Below are positions 8,326 to 16,082 of a stretch of 47,282 nt of DNA, in pieces. Both the position numbers and the translations under genes were made by a program. The first letter of the stretch is position 1. Each line of letters starts with the position of its first letter. The stretch covers positions 1-47,282 of the forward strand of contig NZ_JASBRN010000058.1 in the NCBI RefSeq assembly GCF_030149505.1. The letters are read 5' to 3'. The notes under the pieces are model-generated. The model saw nothing but the letters and a program-made list of their open reading frames with translations, ran no database searches and was not told the origin of the DNA. The DNA comes from Nocardioides sp. (lineage in GTDB: Bacteria; Actinomycetota; Actinomycetes; Propionibacteriales; Nocardioidaceae).

Positions 8326-9081
8326 ATGCCCCGCAGCACCACCCCCCCTGCCCCGGCGACCCGGGTCGCCGCCACCCCTGCCGGCACCGTCGGCGCCGGC
8401 CCCACCGAGCCCCCGACCGCAGGACCAGGCACCGTCCTGGTCTCGCTGCCCGAGTGGCAGAGCCCTCTTTCCGTGGGGCTCGTCGCCCTGCTCTCCGACC
8501 AGCCCGGCGTGCACCTGGTGCCGAGCGCCACCATCGGCAGCGCCCCGCAGCGCGGCGTGCTGCTGCACGACGCGGGCGCCCCGCCTGCGTCGTACGCCGC
8601 CGCGGTGACCGCCGCCCGCGCCGCCGGCTGGACCTGCCTGGCGCTCGCGTGGCCCGAGGAGCAGCGTCGCCTGCTCAAGACCCCCGCCGCCGGTCCCGAC
8701 CCCGACGGCTGGCTGCCCAAGAGCGCCGACGGGCCGATGCTGGCCGCGGCCATCCGGCACGCGTTCCGCAAGCCCGCGCCCGAGGTGAGCGGCCCCGGCA
8801 CGGGCGCCCGCGGGTCCGCGGCCCAGAGCCTGAGCCAGCGCGAGCGGCAGATGCTCGTGCTCATCGCCGCCGGGCTGAGCAACGACGAGATCGCGGCGCG
8901 CTGCTACCTCAGCATCAACTCGGTCAAGACCTTCGTGCGTGCGGCCTACCGCAAGATCGGCGTCGAGCGTCGCGTCGACGCCGCCATGTGGGTGGCCGAG
9001 CACCTGGAGACCAGCGAAGTCCCCGCGCTGCCGGACGACGAGGTCGCGATCGATCCCGGCAGCCGGCTGGCCGCGGTCTGA
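8326..9081 (+). CDS. LuxR-family regulator with degenerate receiver
   Basis: A 251-residue protein. The C-terminal GerE/LuxR helix-turn-helix is complete (residues 168-228: LSQRERQMLVLIAAGLSNDEIA, then SVKTFVRAAYRKIG). Residues 36-148 align by eye with a NarL receiver: the late Lys of GWLPKSA (K132) and a possible Asp (D82, VLLHDAG) remain, but the acidic pair of strand 1 is replaced (VLVSLPEWQ). Phosphorylation by a normal Mg-dependent route is therefore doubtful. No kinase is adjacent. ATG at 8326 follows GAGGAGG. It lies between two GAF-ANTAR genes and is read divergently from the first. Confidence 0.9.
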   Translation: MPRSTTPPAPATRVAATPAGTVGAGPTEPPTAGPGTVLVSLPEWQSPLSVGLVALLSDQPGVHLVPSATIGSAPQRGVLLHDAGAPPASYAAAVTAARAAGWTCLALAWPEEQRRLLKTPAAGPDPDGWLPKSADGPMLAAAIRHAFRKPAPEVSGPGTGARGSAAQSLSQRERQMLVLIAAGLSNDEIAARCYLSINSVKTFVRAAYRKIGVERRVDAAMWVAEHLETSEVPALPDDEVAIDPGSRLAAV

Positions 9082-9183
9082 CCGCTCGCCCACCCGACCT
9101 CCCACCACCGGGTCGCGGCCCGGCTGACCGACCGCCCCCCCTCGGCAGCCGGGCCGTCCCGTGCCCGGACCAGGTGACGGCTC

Positions 9184-9936
9184 CTAGCGGGCCATCTCCT
9201 CGGGGATGCCGACCACCTCGACGATGCGGGCAGCCACCTGCCGCAGCGGCAGGTTGTGGTCGTTGGAGAGCCGGCGCAGCACCTCGAAGGCCTGGTCGGT
9301 GCGCAGAGCGTAGCGGGCCATGAGGATGCCCTGCGCGACCCCGATCTGGTGCCGGGAGTCCACGGCGGTCCGCAGGCCCTCGACCAGCTTGGCCTGGCTC
9401 AGCGCCGAGGCCGCGAGGCTCGCGTAGACCTCGGCGACGTTGACGGCGTCGTCGTCGAAGGCGTGCGGGTCCGCGGCGTACAGGTTGATCGCCCCGATCT
9501 CCTCCCGCTCGGTGTGCAGGCGGATGGAGAGCACGGACCGGAAGCCGATCTCGACGGCCCGCGGCGACCAGCGCGACCAGCGGCTGTCCGCCGCGAGGTC
9601 GTGGCTGCGGAAGCTGCCCGCTCCCTCGGCCGACTCCAGGCAGGGTCCTTCGTCGAGGTCGTACTGCGCGTGGTCGGCCTGCGACACCTGCTCCGAGGTC
9701 GAGGCCGCCGTGCCGAGGACCCCCCGTCGCCCACGCAGCGTCAGTCCGCACCCGTCGGCCTTGGGGATGACCTCGAGCGCCCGCTGGACGACCAGGTCGG
9801 TGGTCAGCCCGGCGTTGCCGTCGGGCAGCAGGTGCTGGGAGACCTCCGCCAGCCAGGCGGCGAGACCGGTGTCGGCGGCTGGGGCCTCCAGGTGCGCGGC
9901 GGCGTCGTCAGGGGTGGCGAGGGAGTCGGTGGTCAT
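9184..9936 (-). CDS. GAF and ANTAR domain protein (2)
   Basis: A 250-residue homologue of the protein at 7311-8006. GAF domain at about residues 25-175 (VIPKADGCGLTLRGRRG, FRSVLSIRLHTE) and ANTAR at about 185-245 (SRHQIGVAQGILMARYALR, LRRLSNDHNLPLR). ATG at 9936 has a good GGAGGT site 7 nt upstream; the frame is open to 10083 but that part is not protein-like. It is divergent from the sigma factor gene, with 282 bp between. Predicted role: signal-dependent transcription antitermination through RNA binding. Confidence 0.93.
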   Translation of the reverse strand: MTTDSLATPDDAAAHLEAPAADTGLAAWLAEVSQHLLPDGNAGLTTDLVVQRALEVIPKADGCGLTLRGRRGVLGTAASTSEQVSQADHAQYDLDEGPCLESAEGAGSFRSHDLAADSRWSRWSPRAVEIGFRSVLSIRLHTEREEIGAINLYAADPHAFDDDAVNVAEVYASLAASALSQAKLVEGLRTAVDSRHQIGVAQGILMARYALRTDQAFEVLRRLSNDHNLPLRQVAARIVEVVGIPEEMAR

Positions 9937-10218
9937 CGTGCGGCACCTCCGGCCGAGTCGGGGGATGGCGTGCGCCGGGACCCTCGGAGCTCGTCGGCGG
10001 CCGCGGACGGCTCCCCGTCGCGGGCGAGCCGCGACGGGGCCAAGCGTTCGATGATCCGGGCTGGGACAGCCTCCACCAGACATATCACCCTTTCGGTCAC
10101 CCTCTCACCTAGCCGGGAGCCACGTCGACGCCTACGGTGGAGGGATCTAGGGAGCTGCAGAACAGCCGGTTCCCTGCGCAGCCACCTTTTCAGCGTGGCA
10201 CCACCCAGGAGCCGCCCC

Positions 10219-11157
10219 ATGGCGATCCATCTCCCGCCCTCTCCGGTTCTGCCCGTCGCGGCAGACGACGAGCACACCCCCGACCCCACCCGCCCGTTCC
10301 TGCCCGTGCCCGGCGACGCCGAGCCCGCGACGCGCCCCGCGCGGGCCGGCCACCCGGGCGACGACGCCCGACGACGTACGACGACCGCGCTCGTCGCGTT
10401 CGCCCACGGGCTCCCGGCCGACCGGCCGGCCCGTCAGCTGGTGCTCACCAGCGTCGTGCGGCTCAACACCGGCGTGGCCGAGGCCGTCGCCGCGCGCTAC
10501 CGCCGTCGTGGTGTCGACGGCGACGACCTGACCCAGGCCGCCTACGAGGGCCTGGTCAAGGCCGTGAGGCGCTTCGACCCGACCAAGGCCGAGGACCTGC
10601 TGAGCTTCGCCGTGCCCACGATCCGCGGGGAGGTGCAGCGGCACTTCCGCGACCGCTCGTGGTCGGTGCGTCCGCCCCGGGCACTGCAGGAGCTCGAGGC
10701 CCGCGCCCGCAAGGAGTCCGACCGGCTCCTGCAGCTGCTCGGGCGCGAGCCCACCCTCGAGGAGCTCGCCGAGGCCCTGGCCGTCACGGTGGCCGAGTGC
10801 GCCCAGGCGCTCAACGTGCACCACGCGTGGAGCGCCCTCTCCCTCGACAAGCCGCTCGACGGCGGCGACGGCAAGACCGGCCCGACCCTGGTCGGCCGGT
10901 TGAGCGAGGACGCCGGGTTCGACCGGATCGACGACCTGCTCTCCCTGCGCCCGGCGCTGGCCAGCCTCGGCGAGCGGGACCGGCTCGTGGTGCAGCTGCG
11001 CTTCGTCGAGGAGCTCACCCAGGGCCAGATCGCCGAGCGGCTCGGGGTCACGCAGACCCACGTGTCACGGCTGCTGCACCGGATCCTGCGGCGCCTGCGC
11101 GACCAGCTGGACGGACCCGCACTGCGGGGACGGACCGGCCCCGGACACGCCGCCTGA
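10219..11157 (+). CDS. SigB/SigF/SigG-family RNA polymerase sigma factor
   Basis: A 312-residue group 3 sigma-70 factor. Region 2 is recognisable (YRRRGVDGDDLTQAAYEGLVKAV, then LLSFAVPTIRGEVQRHFRDRSW and RPPR), followed by region 3 (GREPTLEELAEALAVT) and region 4 with helix-turn-helix (ELTQGQIAERLGVTQTHVSR). ATG at 10219 follows CAGGAG. The first ~55 residues are Pro/Asp-rich and unstructured. Relatives control general stress, stationary phase or sporulation and are held by an RsbW-type anti-sigma. No RsbW/RsbV pair lies in this window, so its switch is elsewhere or differs. A tandem hairpin follows. Confidence 0.93.
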   Translation: MAIHLPPSPVLPVAADDEHTPDPTRPFLPVPGDAEPATRPARAGHPGDDARRRTTTALVAFAHGLPADRPARQLVLTSVVRLNTGVAEAVAARYRRRGVDGDDLTQAAYEGLVKAVRRFDPTKAEDLLSFAVPTIRGEVQRHFRDRSWSVRPPRALQELEARARKESDRLLQLLGREPTLEELAEALAVTVAECAQALNVHHAWSALSLDKPLDGGDGKTGPTLVGRLSEDAGFDRIDDLLSLRPALASLGERDRLVVQLRFVEELTQGQIAERLGVTQTHVSRLLHRILRRLRDQLDGPALRGRTGPGHAA

Positions 11158-11163
11158 GACGCC

Positions 11164-11250
11164 GAGCGGGCAGGACTGTCGCGAAGACCTGCCCGCTCGT
11201 CACCAGGGCAGTCGGGTCGGGCGGGCAGGACCGTGCGAGGACCTGCCCGC
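11164..11250. repeat. Two tandem near-identical hairpins after sigma factor gene
   Basis: Hairpin 1: GAGCGGGCAGG (11164-11174) with CCTGCCCGCTC (11188-11198), 11 perfect base pairs. Hairpin 2: GCGGGCAGG (11221-11229) with CCTGCCCGC (11242-11250). The loops are similar. Position 7 bp after the sigma factor stop suggests a double terminator. The GGGCAGGAC core is shared with the tandem hairpins at 43341-43453, so a dispersed repeat family is equally possible. Confidence 0.65.
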
Positions 11251-11331
11251 TCGACCGTCCGGCAGGAGCGCCGGCGCGGCATCACCCTCCGAGGTGGGTG
11301 CCGCGACCGGCCCAGCGGGAACCCTCCCGGC

Positions 11332-11808
11332 ATGCCTGAGCACCCGCACGATGACGTACCCGCTCCCGAGCACACGCGCCCCGACGGCGTCAGCGACGCC
11401 ACCGTCGAGGCGATCGGGCGGCTGAGCAAGGCCCTGGACCTCTGCGAGGAGTCCCGGGGTCACCTCTACGCCTTCCACCGCCGCACCGGCGACACCGAGC
11501 GCTGCTTGCGCGAGGCCGTGGACCTCTTCCGCGAGGCCGGCCACAACGAGCTGGCGCAGCGCCTGGACGACGAGCTGGTCGGCCGCAACGTCATCGCCGG
11601 CCGGTGGACCTTCCAGATCGTCGAGGACTACGACGACCACTACTACTCGGCCTTCACCGGGCTCGAGCGCGAGGTGCGCGAGCAGCTCGTGCAGGGTCGC
11701 CGCCACGTGCACGAGGCGGAGATGAAGGAGTCCCACCGCACCCAGGGCCGCCGCCACCACGAGGCCCGCCCCGACCTGGCCCCCAGCCCGGAAGGAGCGT
11801 CGTCGTGA
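11332..11808 (+). CDS. Hypothetical soluble protein, His/Glu-rich
   Basis: A 158-residue protein I do not recognise. It is mostly helical and charged, with LSKALDLCEESRGHLYAFHRRTG, then EAVDLFREAGHNELAQRLDDELVG, and an aromatic stretch DYDDHYYSAFTGLE; the last 30 residues are His/Arg/Pro-rich. ATG at 11332 is the only sensible start. Its stop overlaps the GTG of a small membrane gene (GTGA, 11805-11808), so the two form a coupled pair. No metal-site motif is certain despite the many His residues. Confidence 0.8.
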   Translation: MPEHPHDDVPAPEHTRPDGVSDATVEAIGRLSKALDLCEESRGHLYAFHRRTGDTERCLREAVDLFREAGHNELAQRLDDELVGRNVIAGRWTFQIVEDYDDHYYSAFTGLEREVREQLVQGRRHVHEAEMKESHRTQGRRHHEARPDLAPSPEGASS

Positions 11809-11972
11809 ACGACCGCACCAAGGCGATCGTCGCCATCGTCGTCGGGTTCTTCGTGATCGGCCTGGCGATCATGCTCGTCGTCGGGCTCGTCTCCGGCGAC
11901 GACGTGGACCGCGAGGAGAATCCCGTCATCGGTGGCCTCGCTGCCGGTTCCGCGCCTGCCGCCCTGCTCTGA
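11805..11972 (+). CDS. Small single-pass membrane protein
   Basis: A 55-residue protein whose GTG start overlaps the preceding stop; AAGGAG lies 7 nt before it. Residues 7-28 form one hydrophobic helix (AIVAIVVGFFVIGLAIMLVVG) after a basic N terminus, followed by an acidic linker (SGDDVDREEN) and a short tail. No known family. It is probably co-translated with the 158-residue protein upstream and may anchor or regulate it. A convergent hairpin follows. Confidence 0.7.
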   Translation: MNDRTKAIVAIVVGFFVIGLAIMLVVGLVSGDDVDREENPVIGGLAAGSAPAALL

Positions 11973-12007
11973 CCTTCCCCGCCGCAACCGTCATCTCCTC
12001 GGGCCGA

Positions 12008-12042
12008 CGCATCGTTCCGGGCAGCTCGTACGGGACGATGCG
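12008..12042. terminator. Bidirectional hairpin
   Basis: CGCATCGT (12008-12015) pairs with ACGATGCG (12035-12042), with more pairing inside (TCC/GGG). It separates the small membrane gene (stop 11972) from the convergent methyltransferase gene (stop 12066). Confidence 0.6.
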
Positions 12043-12065
12043 CCGGTCCGGCGTCCGGCGGTTGC

Positions 12066-12776
12066 TCAGCGCAGGAGCACCAGGACCCCGCCGAGGCAGG
12101 GGCGGACCTCGTCGACGGTGAGCCCGTGGGCTGCGGCAGCGTCGGCGACGGCGCCGGTCGCCTGCTCGCCGGTGCCGAGCTGGAGCACCAGCGCCCCGCC
12201 GGGCAGCAGCACCCGGGCAGCGGTGCGCACGCAGGCCACCGCGAGGTCGGTGCCGTCGGGGCCGCCGTCGATGGCGCCCGGCGGGTCCTCGGGGAAGCGG
12301 TCGACCCCGGCCGACGGCACCCACGGCGGGTCGGCGATCACCAGCGCGTAGCGGGTCGGCTCCTCGGCCACCTGCTCGATCGTGGCCGTCCGGGCGTGCA
12401 CCTGCTGGCCGATGCCGTTGCGTGCGGCGTTGTCGGCGGCGTACGCCGTCGCGACGGGCTCGCGGTCGACGCAGACGAGCTCGCGGCGGGTGCCGGCGAC
12501 GGCCAGCAGGCCGATGTGCCCGGCCCCGCTGCACAGCTCCAGCACCGGTCCCGGGGGCAGGGTCGTCAGCAGACGGGCCGCCCAGCGGGACTGCTCGGCG
12601 GTCCAGGGCCGCGGCTCGAGGATGCGCGGGTCCCACGCGATCTCGAGCCGGCCGACGAAGGCGGTGCGCCGGTCACCGGGATCGACGTCGAGGAGGTCGT
12701 GGCTGCCCCCTGCCGGATTCGGGACGGAGGGGAGGACGGTCTGGTCAGCGGTCGCGGTGGGGGCCGAGGTCTGCAT
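12066..12776 (-). CDS. Class I SAM-dependent methyltransferase
   Basis: A 236-residue methyltransferase. The SAM-binding motif I is VLELCSGAGHIGLLAV (about residues 78-93), followed by acidic motif II (LVCVDREPVA) and a catalytic-type motif IV ADPPWVPS. The DPPW form resembles (N/D)PP(Y/F/W) enzymes that methylate amino groups of bases or of glutamine in release factors, as in the MTS/HemK-like group. The substrate is not determined. An N-terminal ~60-residue region may supply specificity. It is divergent from the clostripain gene, with no shared operon. Confidence 0.9.
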   Translation of the reverse strand: MQTSAPTATADQTVLPSVPNPAGGSHDLLDVDPGDRRTAFVGRLEIAWDPRILEPRPWTAEQSRWAARLLTTLPPGPVLELCSGAGHIGLLAVAGTRRELVCVDREPVATAYAADNAARNGIGQQVHARTATIEQVAEEPTRYALVIADPPWVPSAGVDRFPEDPPGAIDGGPDGTDLAVACVRTAARVLLPGGALVLQLGTGEQATGAVADAAAAHGLTVDEVRPCLGGVLVLLR

Positions 12777-12922
12777 CTGCCCAGTCCATCCCGGGTGCCG
12801 TCGCCGCGACTTCGATCATGCGGGTGAGTCCGATGTCGAGCAGACGTGAGCCGCGCCCCACCGGGGGTCTGGACCAGGCTGCGCCCGCGCCGCGATCCGC
12901 CCCTCCCGGGCTCGCGCCGCCC

Positions 12923-12928
12923 TAGCCT
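12923..12928 (+). promoter_or_regulatory. Minus-10 box of leaderless clostripain transcript
   Basis: TAGCCT is placed 6 nt before the ATG at 12935, with no ribosome site in between. This spacing predicts transcription starting at or next to the start codon, that is, a leaderless mRNA. Confidence 0.55.
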
Positions 12929-12934
12929 GCCGAC

Positions 12935-14968
12935 ATGACCCGTGCGCGTGCACGGCGGCTCGGCGCCGGCTCCCTCCTCCGCTCCACACACCGCTCCACG
13001 ACCCGCACCACGACTCGCACCGCGCGACTGTCCTCCGCACGCCCACTGGCAGCACTCGCCCTGCTCGCGCTCCTCGCCACCCCGGCCCTGGCCGGCTGCG
13101 GGTCCGGCGGCGACAGCGGCGGGGGCGGGGCGCAGGCCCCGGCCGCCGACGTGGAGCAGCCCGGCGAGACCTGGACGGTGCTCATCTACTCGATGGCCGA
13201 CACCGACCTCGAGCCCTTCATGGTCACCGACATCAACGAGGCCGGCGAGGTCGGCTCGACCGACGAGCTGAAGGTGCGCGCCTTCGTCGACCGCAACGTC
13301 GGGTACGGCGAGGAGCCGCTGCTCGACCAGGGCGACTGGGTGGGCGGGCGGGTGCTGGACCTCACCGAGCCGGGCCGCACCGAGCTGGTGGTCGACCTGG
13401 GTGACGTGAACTCCGCCGACCCCGCGACGCTGGCCGACTTCATCGCCCAGGGCATCGCGGACCACCCCGCCGACAAGTACGCCCTGATCATCTCCGACCA
13501 CGGTGCCGGGTGGCCGGGCATCGGACCCGACGAGGGCTCCGACTACGACGTGCTGGACCTCATCGACATCGGCGACGGGATCAGCGCCGGCCTCGAGGAG
13601 GCCGGCGTGGACAAGCTGGACCTGCTCGGCTTCGACGCCTGCCTCATGGCCAGCTACGAGGTCGCCAGCGCGATGGCGCCCGTGGCCCGGCGGATGGTCG
13701 CCTCCCAGGAGCTCGAGCCCGGCCACGGCTGGGACTACCGCAGCCTCTCGGTGCTGGCCGAGGACCCGACCACCGACACCGAGACCTTCGGTTCGGCCAT
13801 CCTCGACGGCTTCGAGCAGCAGGCGATCGAGTCCGGCACGGAGGCCGACATCACCCTCTCGATGATCGACCTGACCCGGATGCCGGCGCTCGACGAGGCG
13901 GTCGAGGCCTTCAGCGACGAGCTCGGCCAGACCCCGGAGGTCGCGCCGGCCGTGGGCCGTGCGGAGAGCACGGTGCTGGCCTTCGGCAAGAGCCCCGACC
14001 CGATGCAGGACAGCAACCACTCCGACCTCGGCCTGCTGGTCGAGGCCATCGGCGCGGACGCCGAGGAGGTCTCGGCCCCGGCCGAGGCGATCACCACCGC
14101 CCTCGACGACGTGGTCGTCGACGCGGTGAACGGACCCGCGACCGCGGCCGCGACCGGGTTGTCGGTCTACCTCCCGCCCTCGGCGGACCTCGCCGACCCG
14201 GCGTACCAGGAGGTGGCCGAGGCGGACCCCTGGGAGGAGCTGCTCCTGGAGTACTACGAGGCCGGGGACGCGATCCCCGAGGACGAGCTGCCGGAGTTCG
14301 ACGTCGCCGGCAGCGGACCCACGCTGAACTTCGCCGAGGACGGCACGCTGGAGCTGAAGGCGAGCTTCGCCGACGCCGCGCTCGGCAACCTCACCGACGC
14401 CACCATCTCCTACGGGCTGGTCAACGGCGACGGGTCGATCACCTACCTCGGCGAGGAGATCGCCGACGTCGACCCCGACACCGCCGAGGTCTACGGCACC
14501 TACGACCTGACGGTGCTGGTCCTCGACGACCAGGTCGACACCGCCTACGGCTACCTCGCCCTGGACCTCAGCGACGACCTGGCCTACGGCTACCTCGACA
14601 TCCCGCTGACCTACTACCCCTCCTACGACCCGGAGACGCCGCAGGAGGCCCTGCTCTCCGCGGTGCTCGACGTGGAGGGCGGCGGCTTCGTCAGCGAGAC
14701 GCTCTACGGCTACGACCCCGACAGCCAGGGGTACGGCGAGCTCCCGCCCGACCCCGAGGGCATCATCGTGCCCGACGTGCTGACCTACACCGCCGACGGC
14801 GAGGGGATCTGGGAGCCGACGACCGACGTCGGGCTCTACGCCGACATCCCGAACCTGCTCTACGACTTCGAGCCGCTGGAGTCCGGCACCGAGATCTGGG
14901 TCGAGCTGACCGCCACCGACTACGGCGGGAACTCCGCGACCACCGGCACGCAGGTCACCGTGCCTTAG
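12935..14968 (+). CDS. Clostripain-family (C11) cysteine peptidase lipoprotein
   Basis: A 677-residue secreted protein. The signal peptide (hydrophobic ~38-53) ends in a lipobox ALAGC, with Cys55 the predicted lipidated residue, followed by a Gly/Ser-rich linker. The peptidase C11 core shows the catalytic His in IISDHGAGW (H189) and Cys in LLGFDACLMAS (C236). Clostripain enzymes cut after Arg/Lys. Residues from ~470 on form an acidic beta-rich region (many Asp/Tyr, YGYLALDLSDDLAYGYL) that may bind calcium or substrate. It has a leaderless-type promoter and stands alone. Codon use matches its neighbours. Confidence 0.9.
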   Translation: MTRARARRLGAGSLLRSTHRSTTRTTTRTARLSSARPLAALALLALLATPALAGCGSGGDSGGGGAQAPAADVEQPGETWTVLIYSMADTDLEPFMVTDINEAGEVGSTDELKVRAFVDRNVGYGEEPLLDQGDWVGGRVLDLTEPGRTELVVDLGDVNSADPATLADFIAQGIADHPADKYALIISDHGAGWPGIGPDEGSDYDVLDLIDIGDGISAGLEEAGVDKLDLLGFDACLMASYEVASAMAPVARRMVASQELEPGHGWDYRSLSVLAEDPTTDTETFGSAILDGFEQQAIESGTEADITLSMIDLTRMPALDEAVEAFSDELGQTPEVAPAVGRAESTVLAFGKSPDPMQDSNHSDLGLLVEAIGADAEEVSAPAEAITTALDDVVVDAVNGPATAAATGLSVYLPPSADLADPAYQEVAEADPWEELLLEYYEAGDAIPEDELPEFDVAGSGPTLNFAEDGTLELKASFADAALGNLTDATISYGLVNGDGSITYLGEEIADVDPDTAEVYGTYDLTVLVLDDQVDTAYGYLALDLSDDLAYGYLDIPLTYYPSYDPETPQEALLSAVLDVEGGGFVSETLYGYDPDSQGYGELPPDPEGIIVPDVLTYTADGEGIWEPTTDVGLYADIPNLLYDFEPLESGTEIWVELTATDYGGNSATTGTQVTVP

Positions 14969-15045
14969 CCGGGCTCGCTCCCGGAGGGCGGAGCCACCGG
15001 AAAGGTCGGTGCGGCGAGCGTGCCGGGTCCGTGAGGATCACGCGC

Positions 15046-15423
15046 ATGGCCTCCCGCACCGCGAACTTCTGCATCGACTCCGCCGACCCGCTGGCCCAGG
15101 TGAGGTGGTGGGCCCAGGTGCTGGAGGACTTCCGCCTCCCCGACGTCGAGCTCGGTCCGGACGACGACGAGTGCTGGCTGGTCGGCCCCGGGGGCCGGGA
15201 GATCATCTTCATCCGGGTGCCGGAGCCCAAGACGGTCAAGAACCGCATGCACATGTGCCTGCGCCCCACCGACCGGTCCCGCGACAAGGAGGTCGAGCGC
15301 GTCCTCGGCCTCGGCGCCTCGCTCGTCGACGACCTGCGCAAGGGTGACAAGGGCTGGGCCGTGCTCGCCGACCCCGAGGGCAACGAGTTCTGCGTGCTCA
15401 CGCCTGCCGCGCCCGCGGACTGA
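15046..15423 (+). CDS. VOC (glyoxalase/bleomycin-resistance fold) protein
   Basis: A 125-residue protein with one vicinal-oxygen-chelate module. It opens with NFCIDSADPLAQVRWWAQVLE and ends with the family signature GWAVLADPEGNEFCVLTP; the middle holds HMCLRPTDRSRDKEVERVL. Glyoxalase_6-like proteins of this size are common in actinobacteria and mostly uncharacterised. Metal ligands are not certain (His in KNRMHMCL and Glu in GNEF are candidates). ATG at 15046; no strong ribosome site. It lies 77 bp after the clostripain gene, so co-transcription is possible. Confidence 0.9.
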   Translation: MASRTANFCIDSADPLAQVRWWAQVLEDFRLPDVELGPDDDECWLVGPGGREIIFIRVPEPKTVKNRMHMCLRPTDRSRDKEVERVLGLGASLVDDLRKGDKGWAVLADPEGNEFCVLTPAAPAD

Positions 15424-15809
15424 GCCGACTACCGACACCCTCCTGGCCTGGTGACCAGGTGCAACCCACCAGCTACCCGCTGACCGGCGCACGACGCGGC
15501 ATCAGCGGATGCTCGTCACAAGGCGTACCGAAGTCGTCGGGACCGCCGCGCCGAGCGCGTGGCCAGGCGGGCGGGCGTGCGGGCGGGCGTCAGTTGAGCA
15601 CTTCGGTCCGTTCTTTGACGACGTCCTGGGCGATGACCCCCCGCGCACCTGATCGCGGCATGACCGGGCTGCGGCAAAGATTGTCCACAGGCTGCTTGTC
15701 GGCGTACGGGGTTTCGAGACGGCGCTGGCGCGCCTCCTCAACCGCCGAACCCACGGCGCTGGCGCGCCTCCTCAACCGCCGAACCCGGACCGGCCCTGGA
15801 GAAGCGGGG
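15424..15809. other. Non-coding spacer with repeats
   Basis: 386 bp between the convergent VOC and CDGSH genes. I see no credible gene; a 61-codon minus frame (15590-15775) runs through the repeats and is not protein-like. The middle (15590-15700) is lower in GC and contains a single DnaA-box-like TTGTCCACA (15681-15689). The right part holds the 34-bp tandem repeat described separately. Confidence 0.6.
15711..15786. repeat. 34-bp perfect tandem duplication, REP-like
   Basis: The 34-nt unit beginning ACGGCGCTGGCGCGCC and ending CCGCCGAACCC occurs at 15719-15752 and again at 15753-15786 with no mismatch, preceded by GTTTCGAG. Sequences of the form GTTTCGAGACGG...CCTCCTCAACC look like an intergenic repeat family of high-GC actinobacteria. 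It lies between two convergent genes. Confidence 0.7.
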
Positions 15810-16082
15810 TCAGTAGTCCTCGAGCGGCCGTTCGGAGCCGCTGCGCCGGGGGCGCGGGACGGCGCGGGGGCCGGCGTCGCGGCGTACGAGCTTGTGCGAG
15901 CCGTCGCACCACGGCGCGCTGCCGGTGGCGCCGCAGCGGCAGACCGCGACGACCGGCCGCTCGGAGTGGTGCTTGACGCCGTCCTCGTCCTCGACGGTGA
16001 CCGGGCCCGGCAGCAGGATCGGGCCGTCGGCGCACAGCATGACCTCGCGCTCGTCGGTCGCTCGTCCGGTCCGGCTGCTCAT
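15810..16082 (-). CDS. CDGSH-type [2Fe-2S] protein
   Basis: A 90-residue iron-sulphur protein. The mitoNEET-like motif is perfect: CRCGATGSAPWCDGSH (residues 48-63), giving the three-Cys one-His ligands C48, C50, C59 and H63. The upstream LCADGPILLPGPVTVEDEDG is typical of actinobacterial single-CDGSH proteins. The basic C-terminal tail (RRDAGPRAVPRPRR) is less conserved. ATG at 16082 overlaps the stop of the preceding diiron-like gene (ATGA), so it is co-translated. Probable role: electron transfer or cluster donation to that partner. Confidence 0.95.
   Translation of the reverse strand: MSSRTGRATDEREVMLCADGPILLPGPVTVEDEDGVKHHSERPVVAVCRCGATGSAPWCDGSHKLVRRDAGPRAVPRPRRSGSERPLEDY

Noticed and set aside
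15681..15689. A TTGTCCACA match to the actinobacterial DnaA box, as a possible origin
   Set aside because: It is a single copy; origins carry many boxes and sit near dnaA/dnaN, which are not here.
15590..15775. A 61-codon minus frame that might be a broken gene
   Set aside because: It runs through the 34-bp repeat, has no ribosome site, and the sequence is not protein-like beyond a short stretch.
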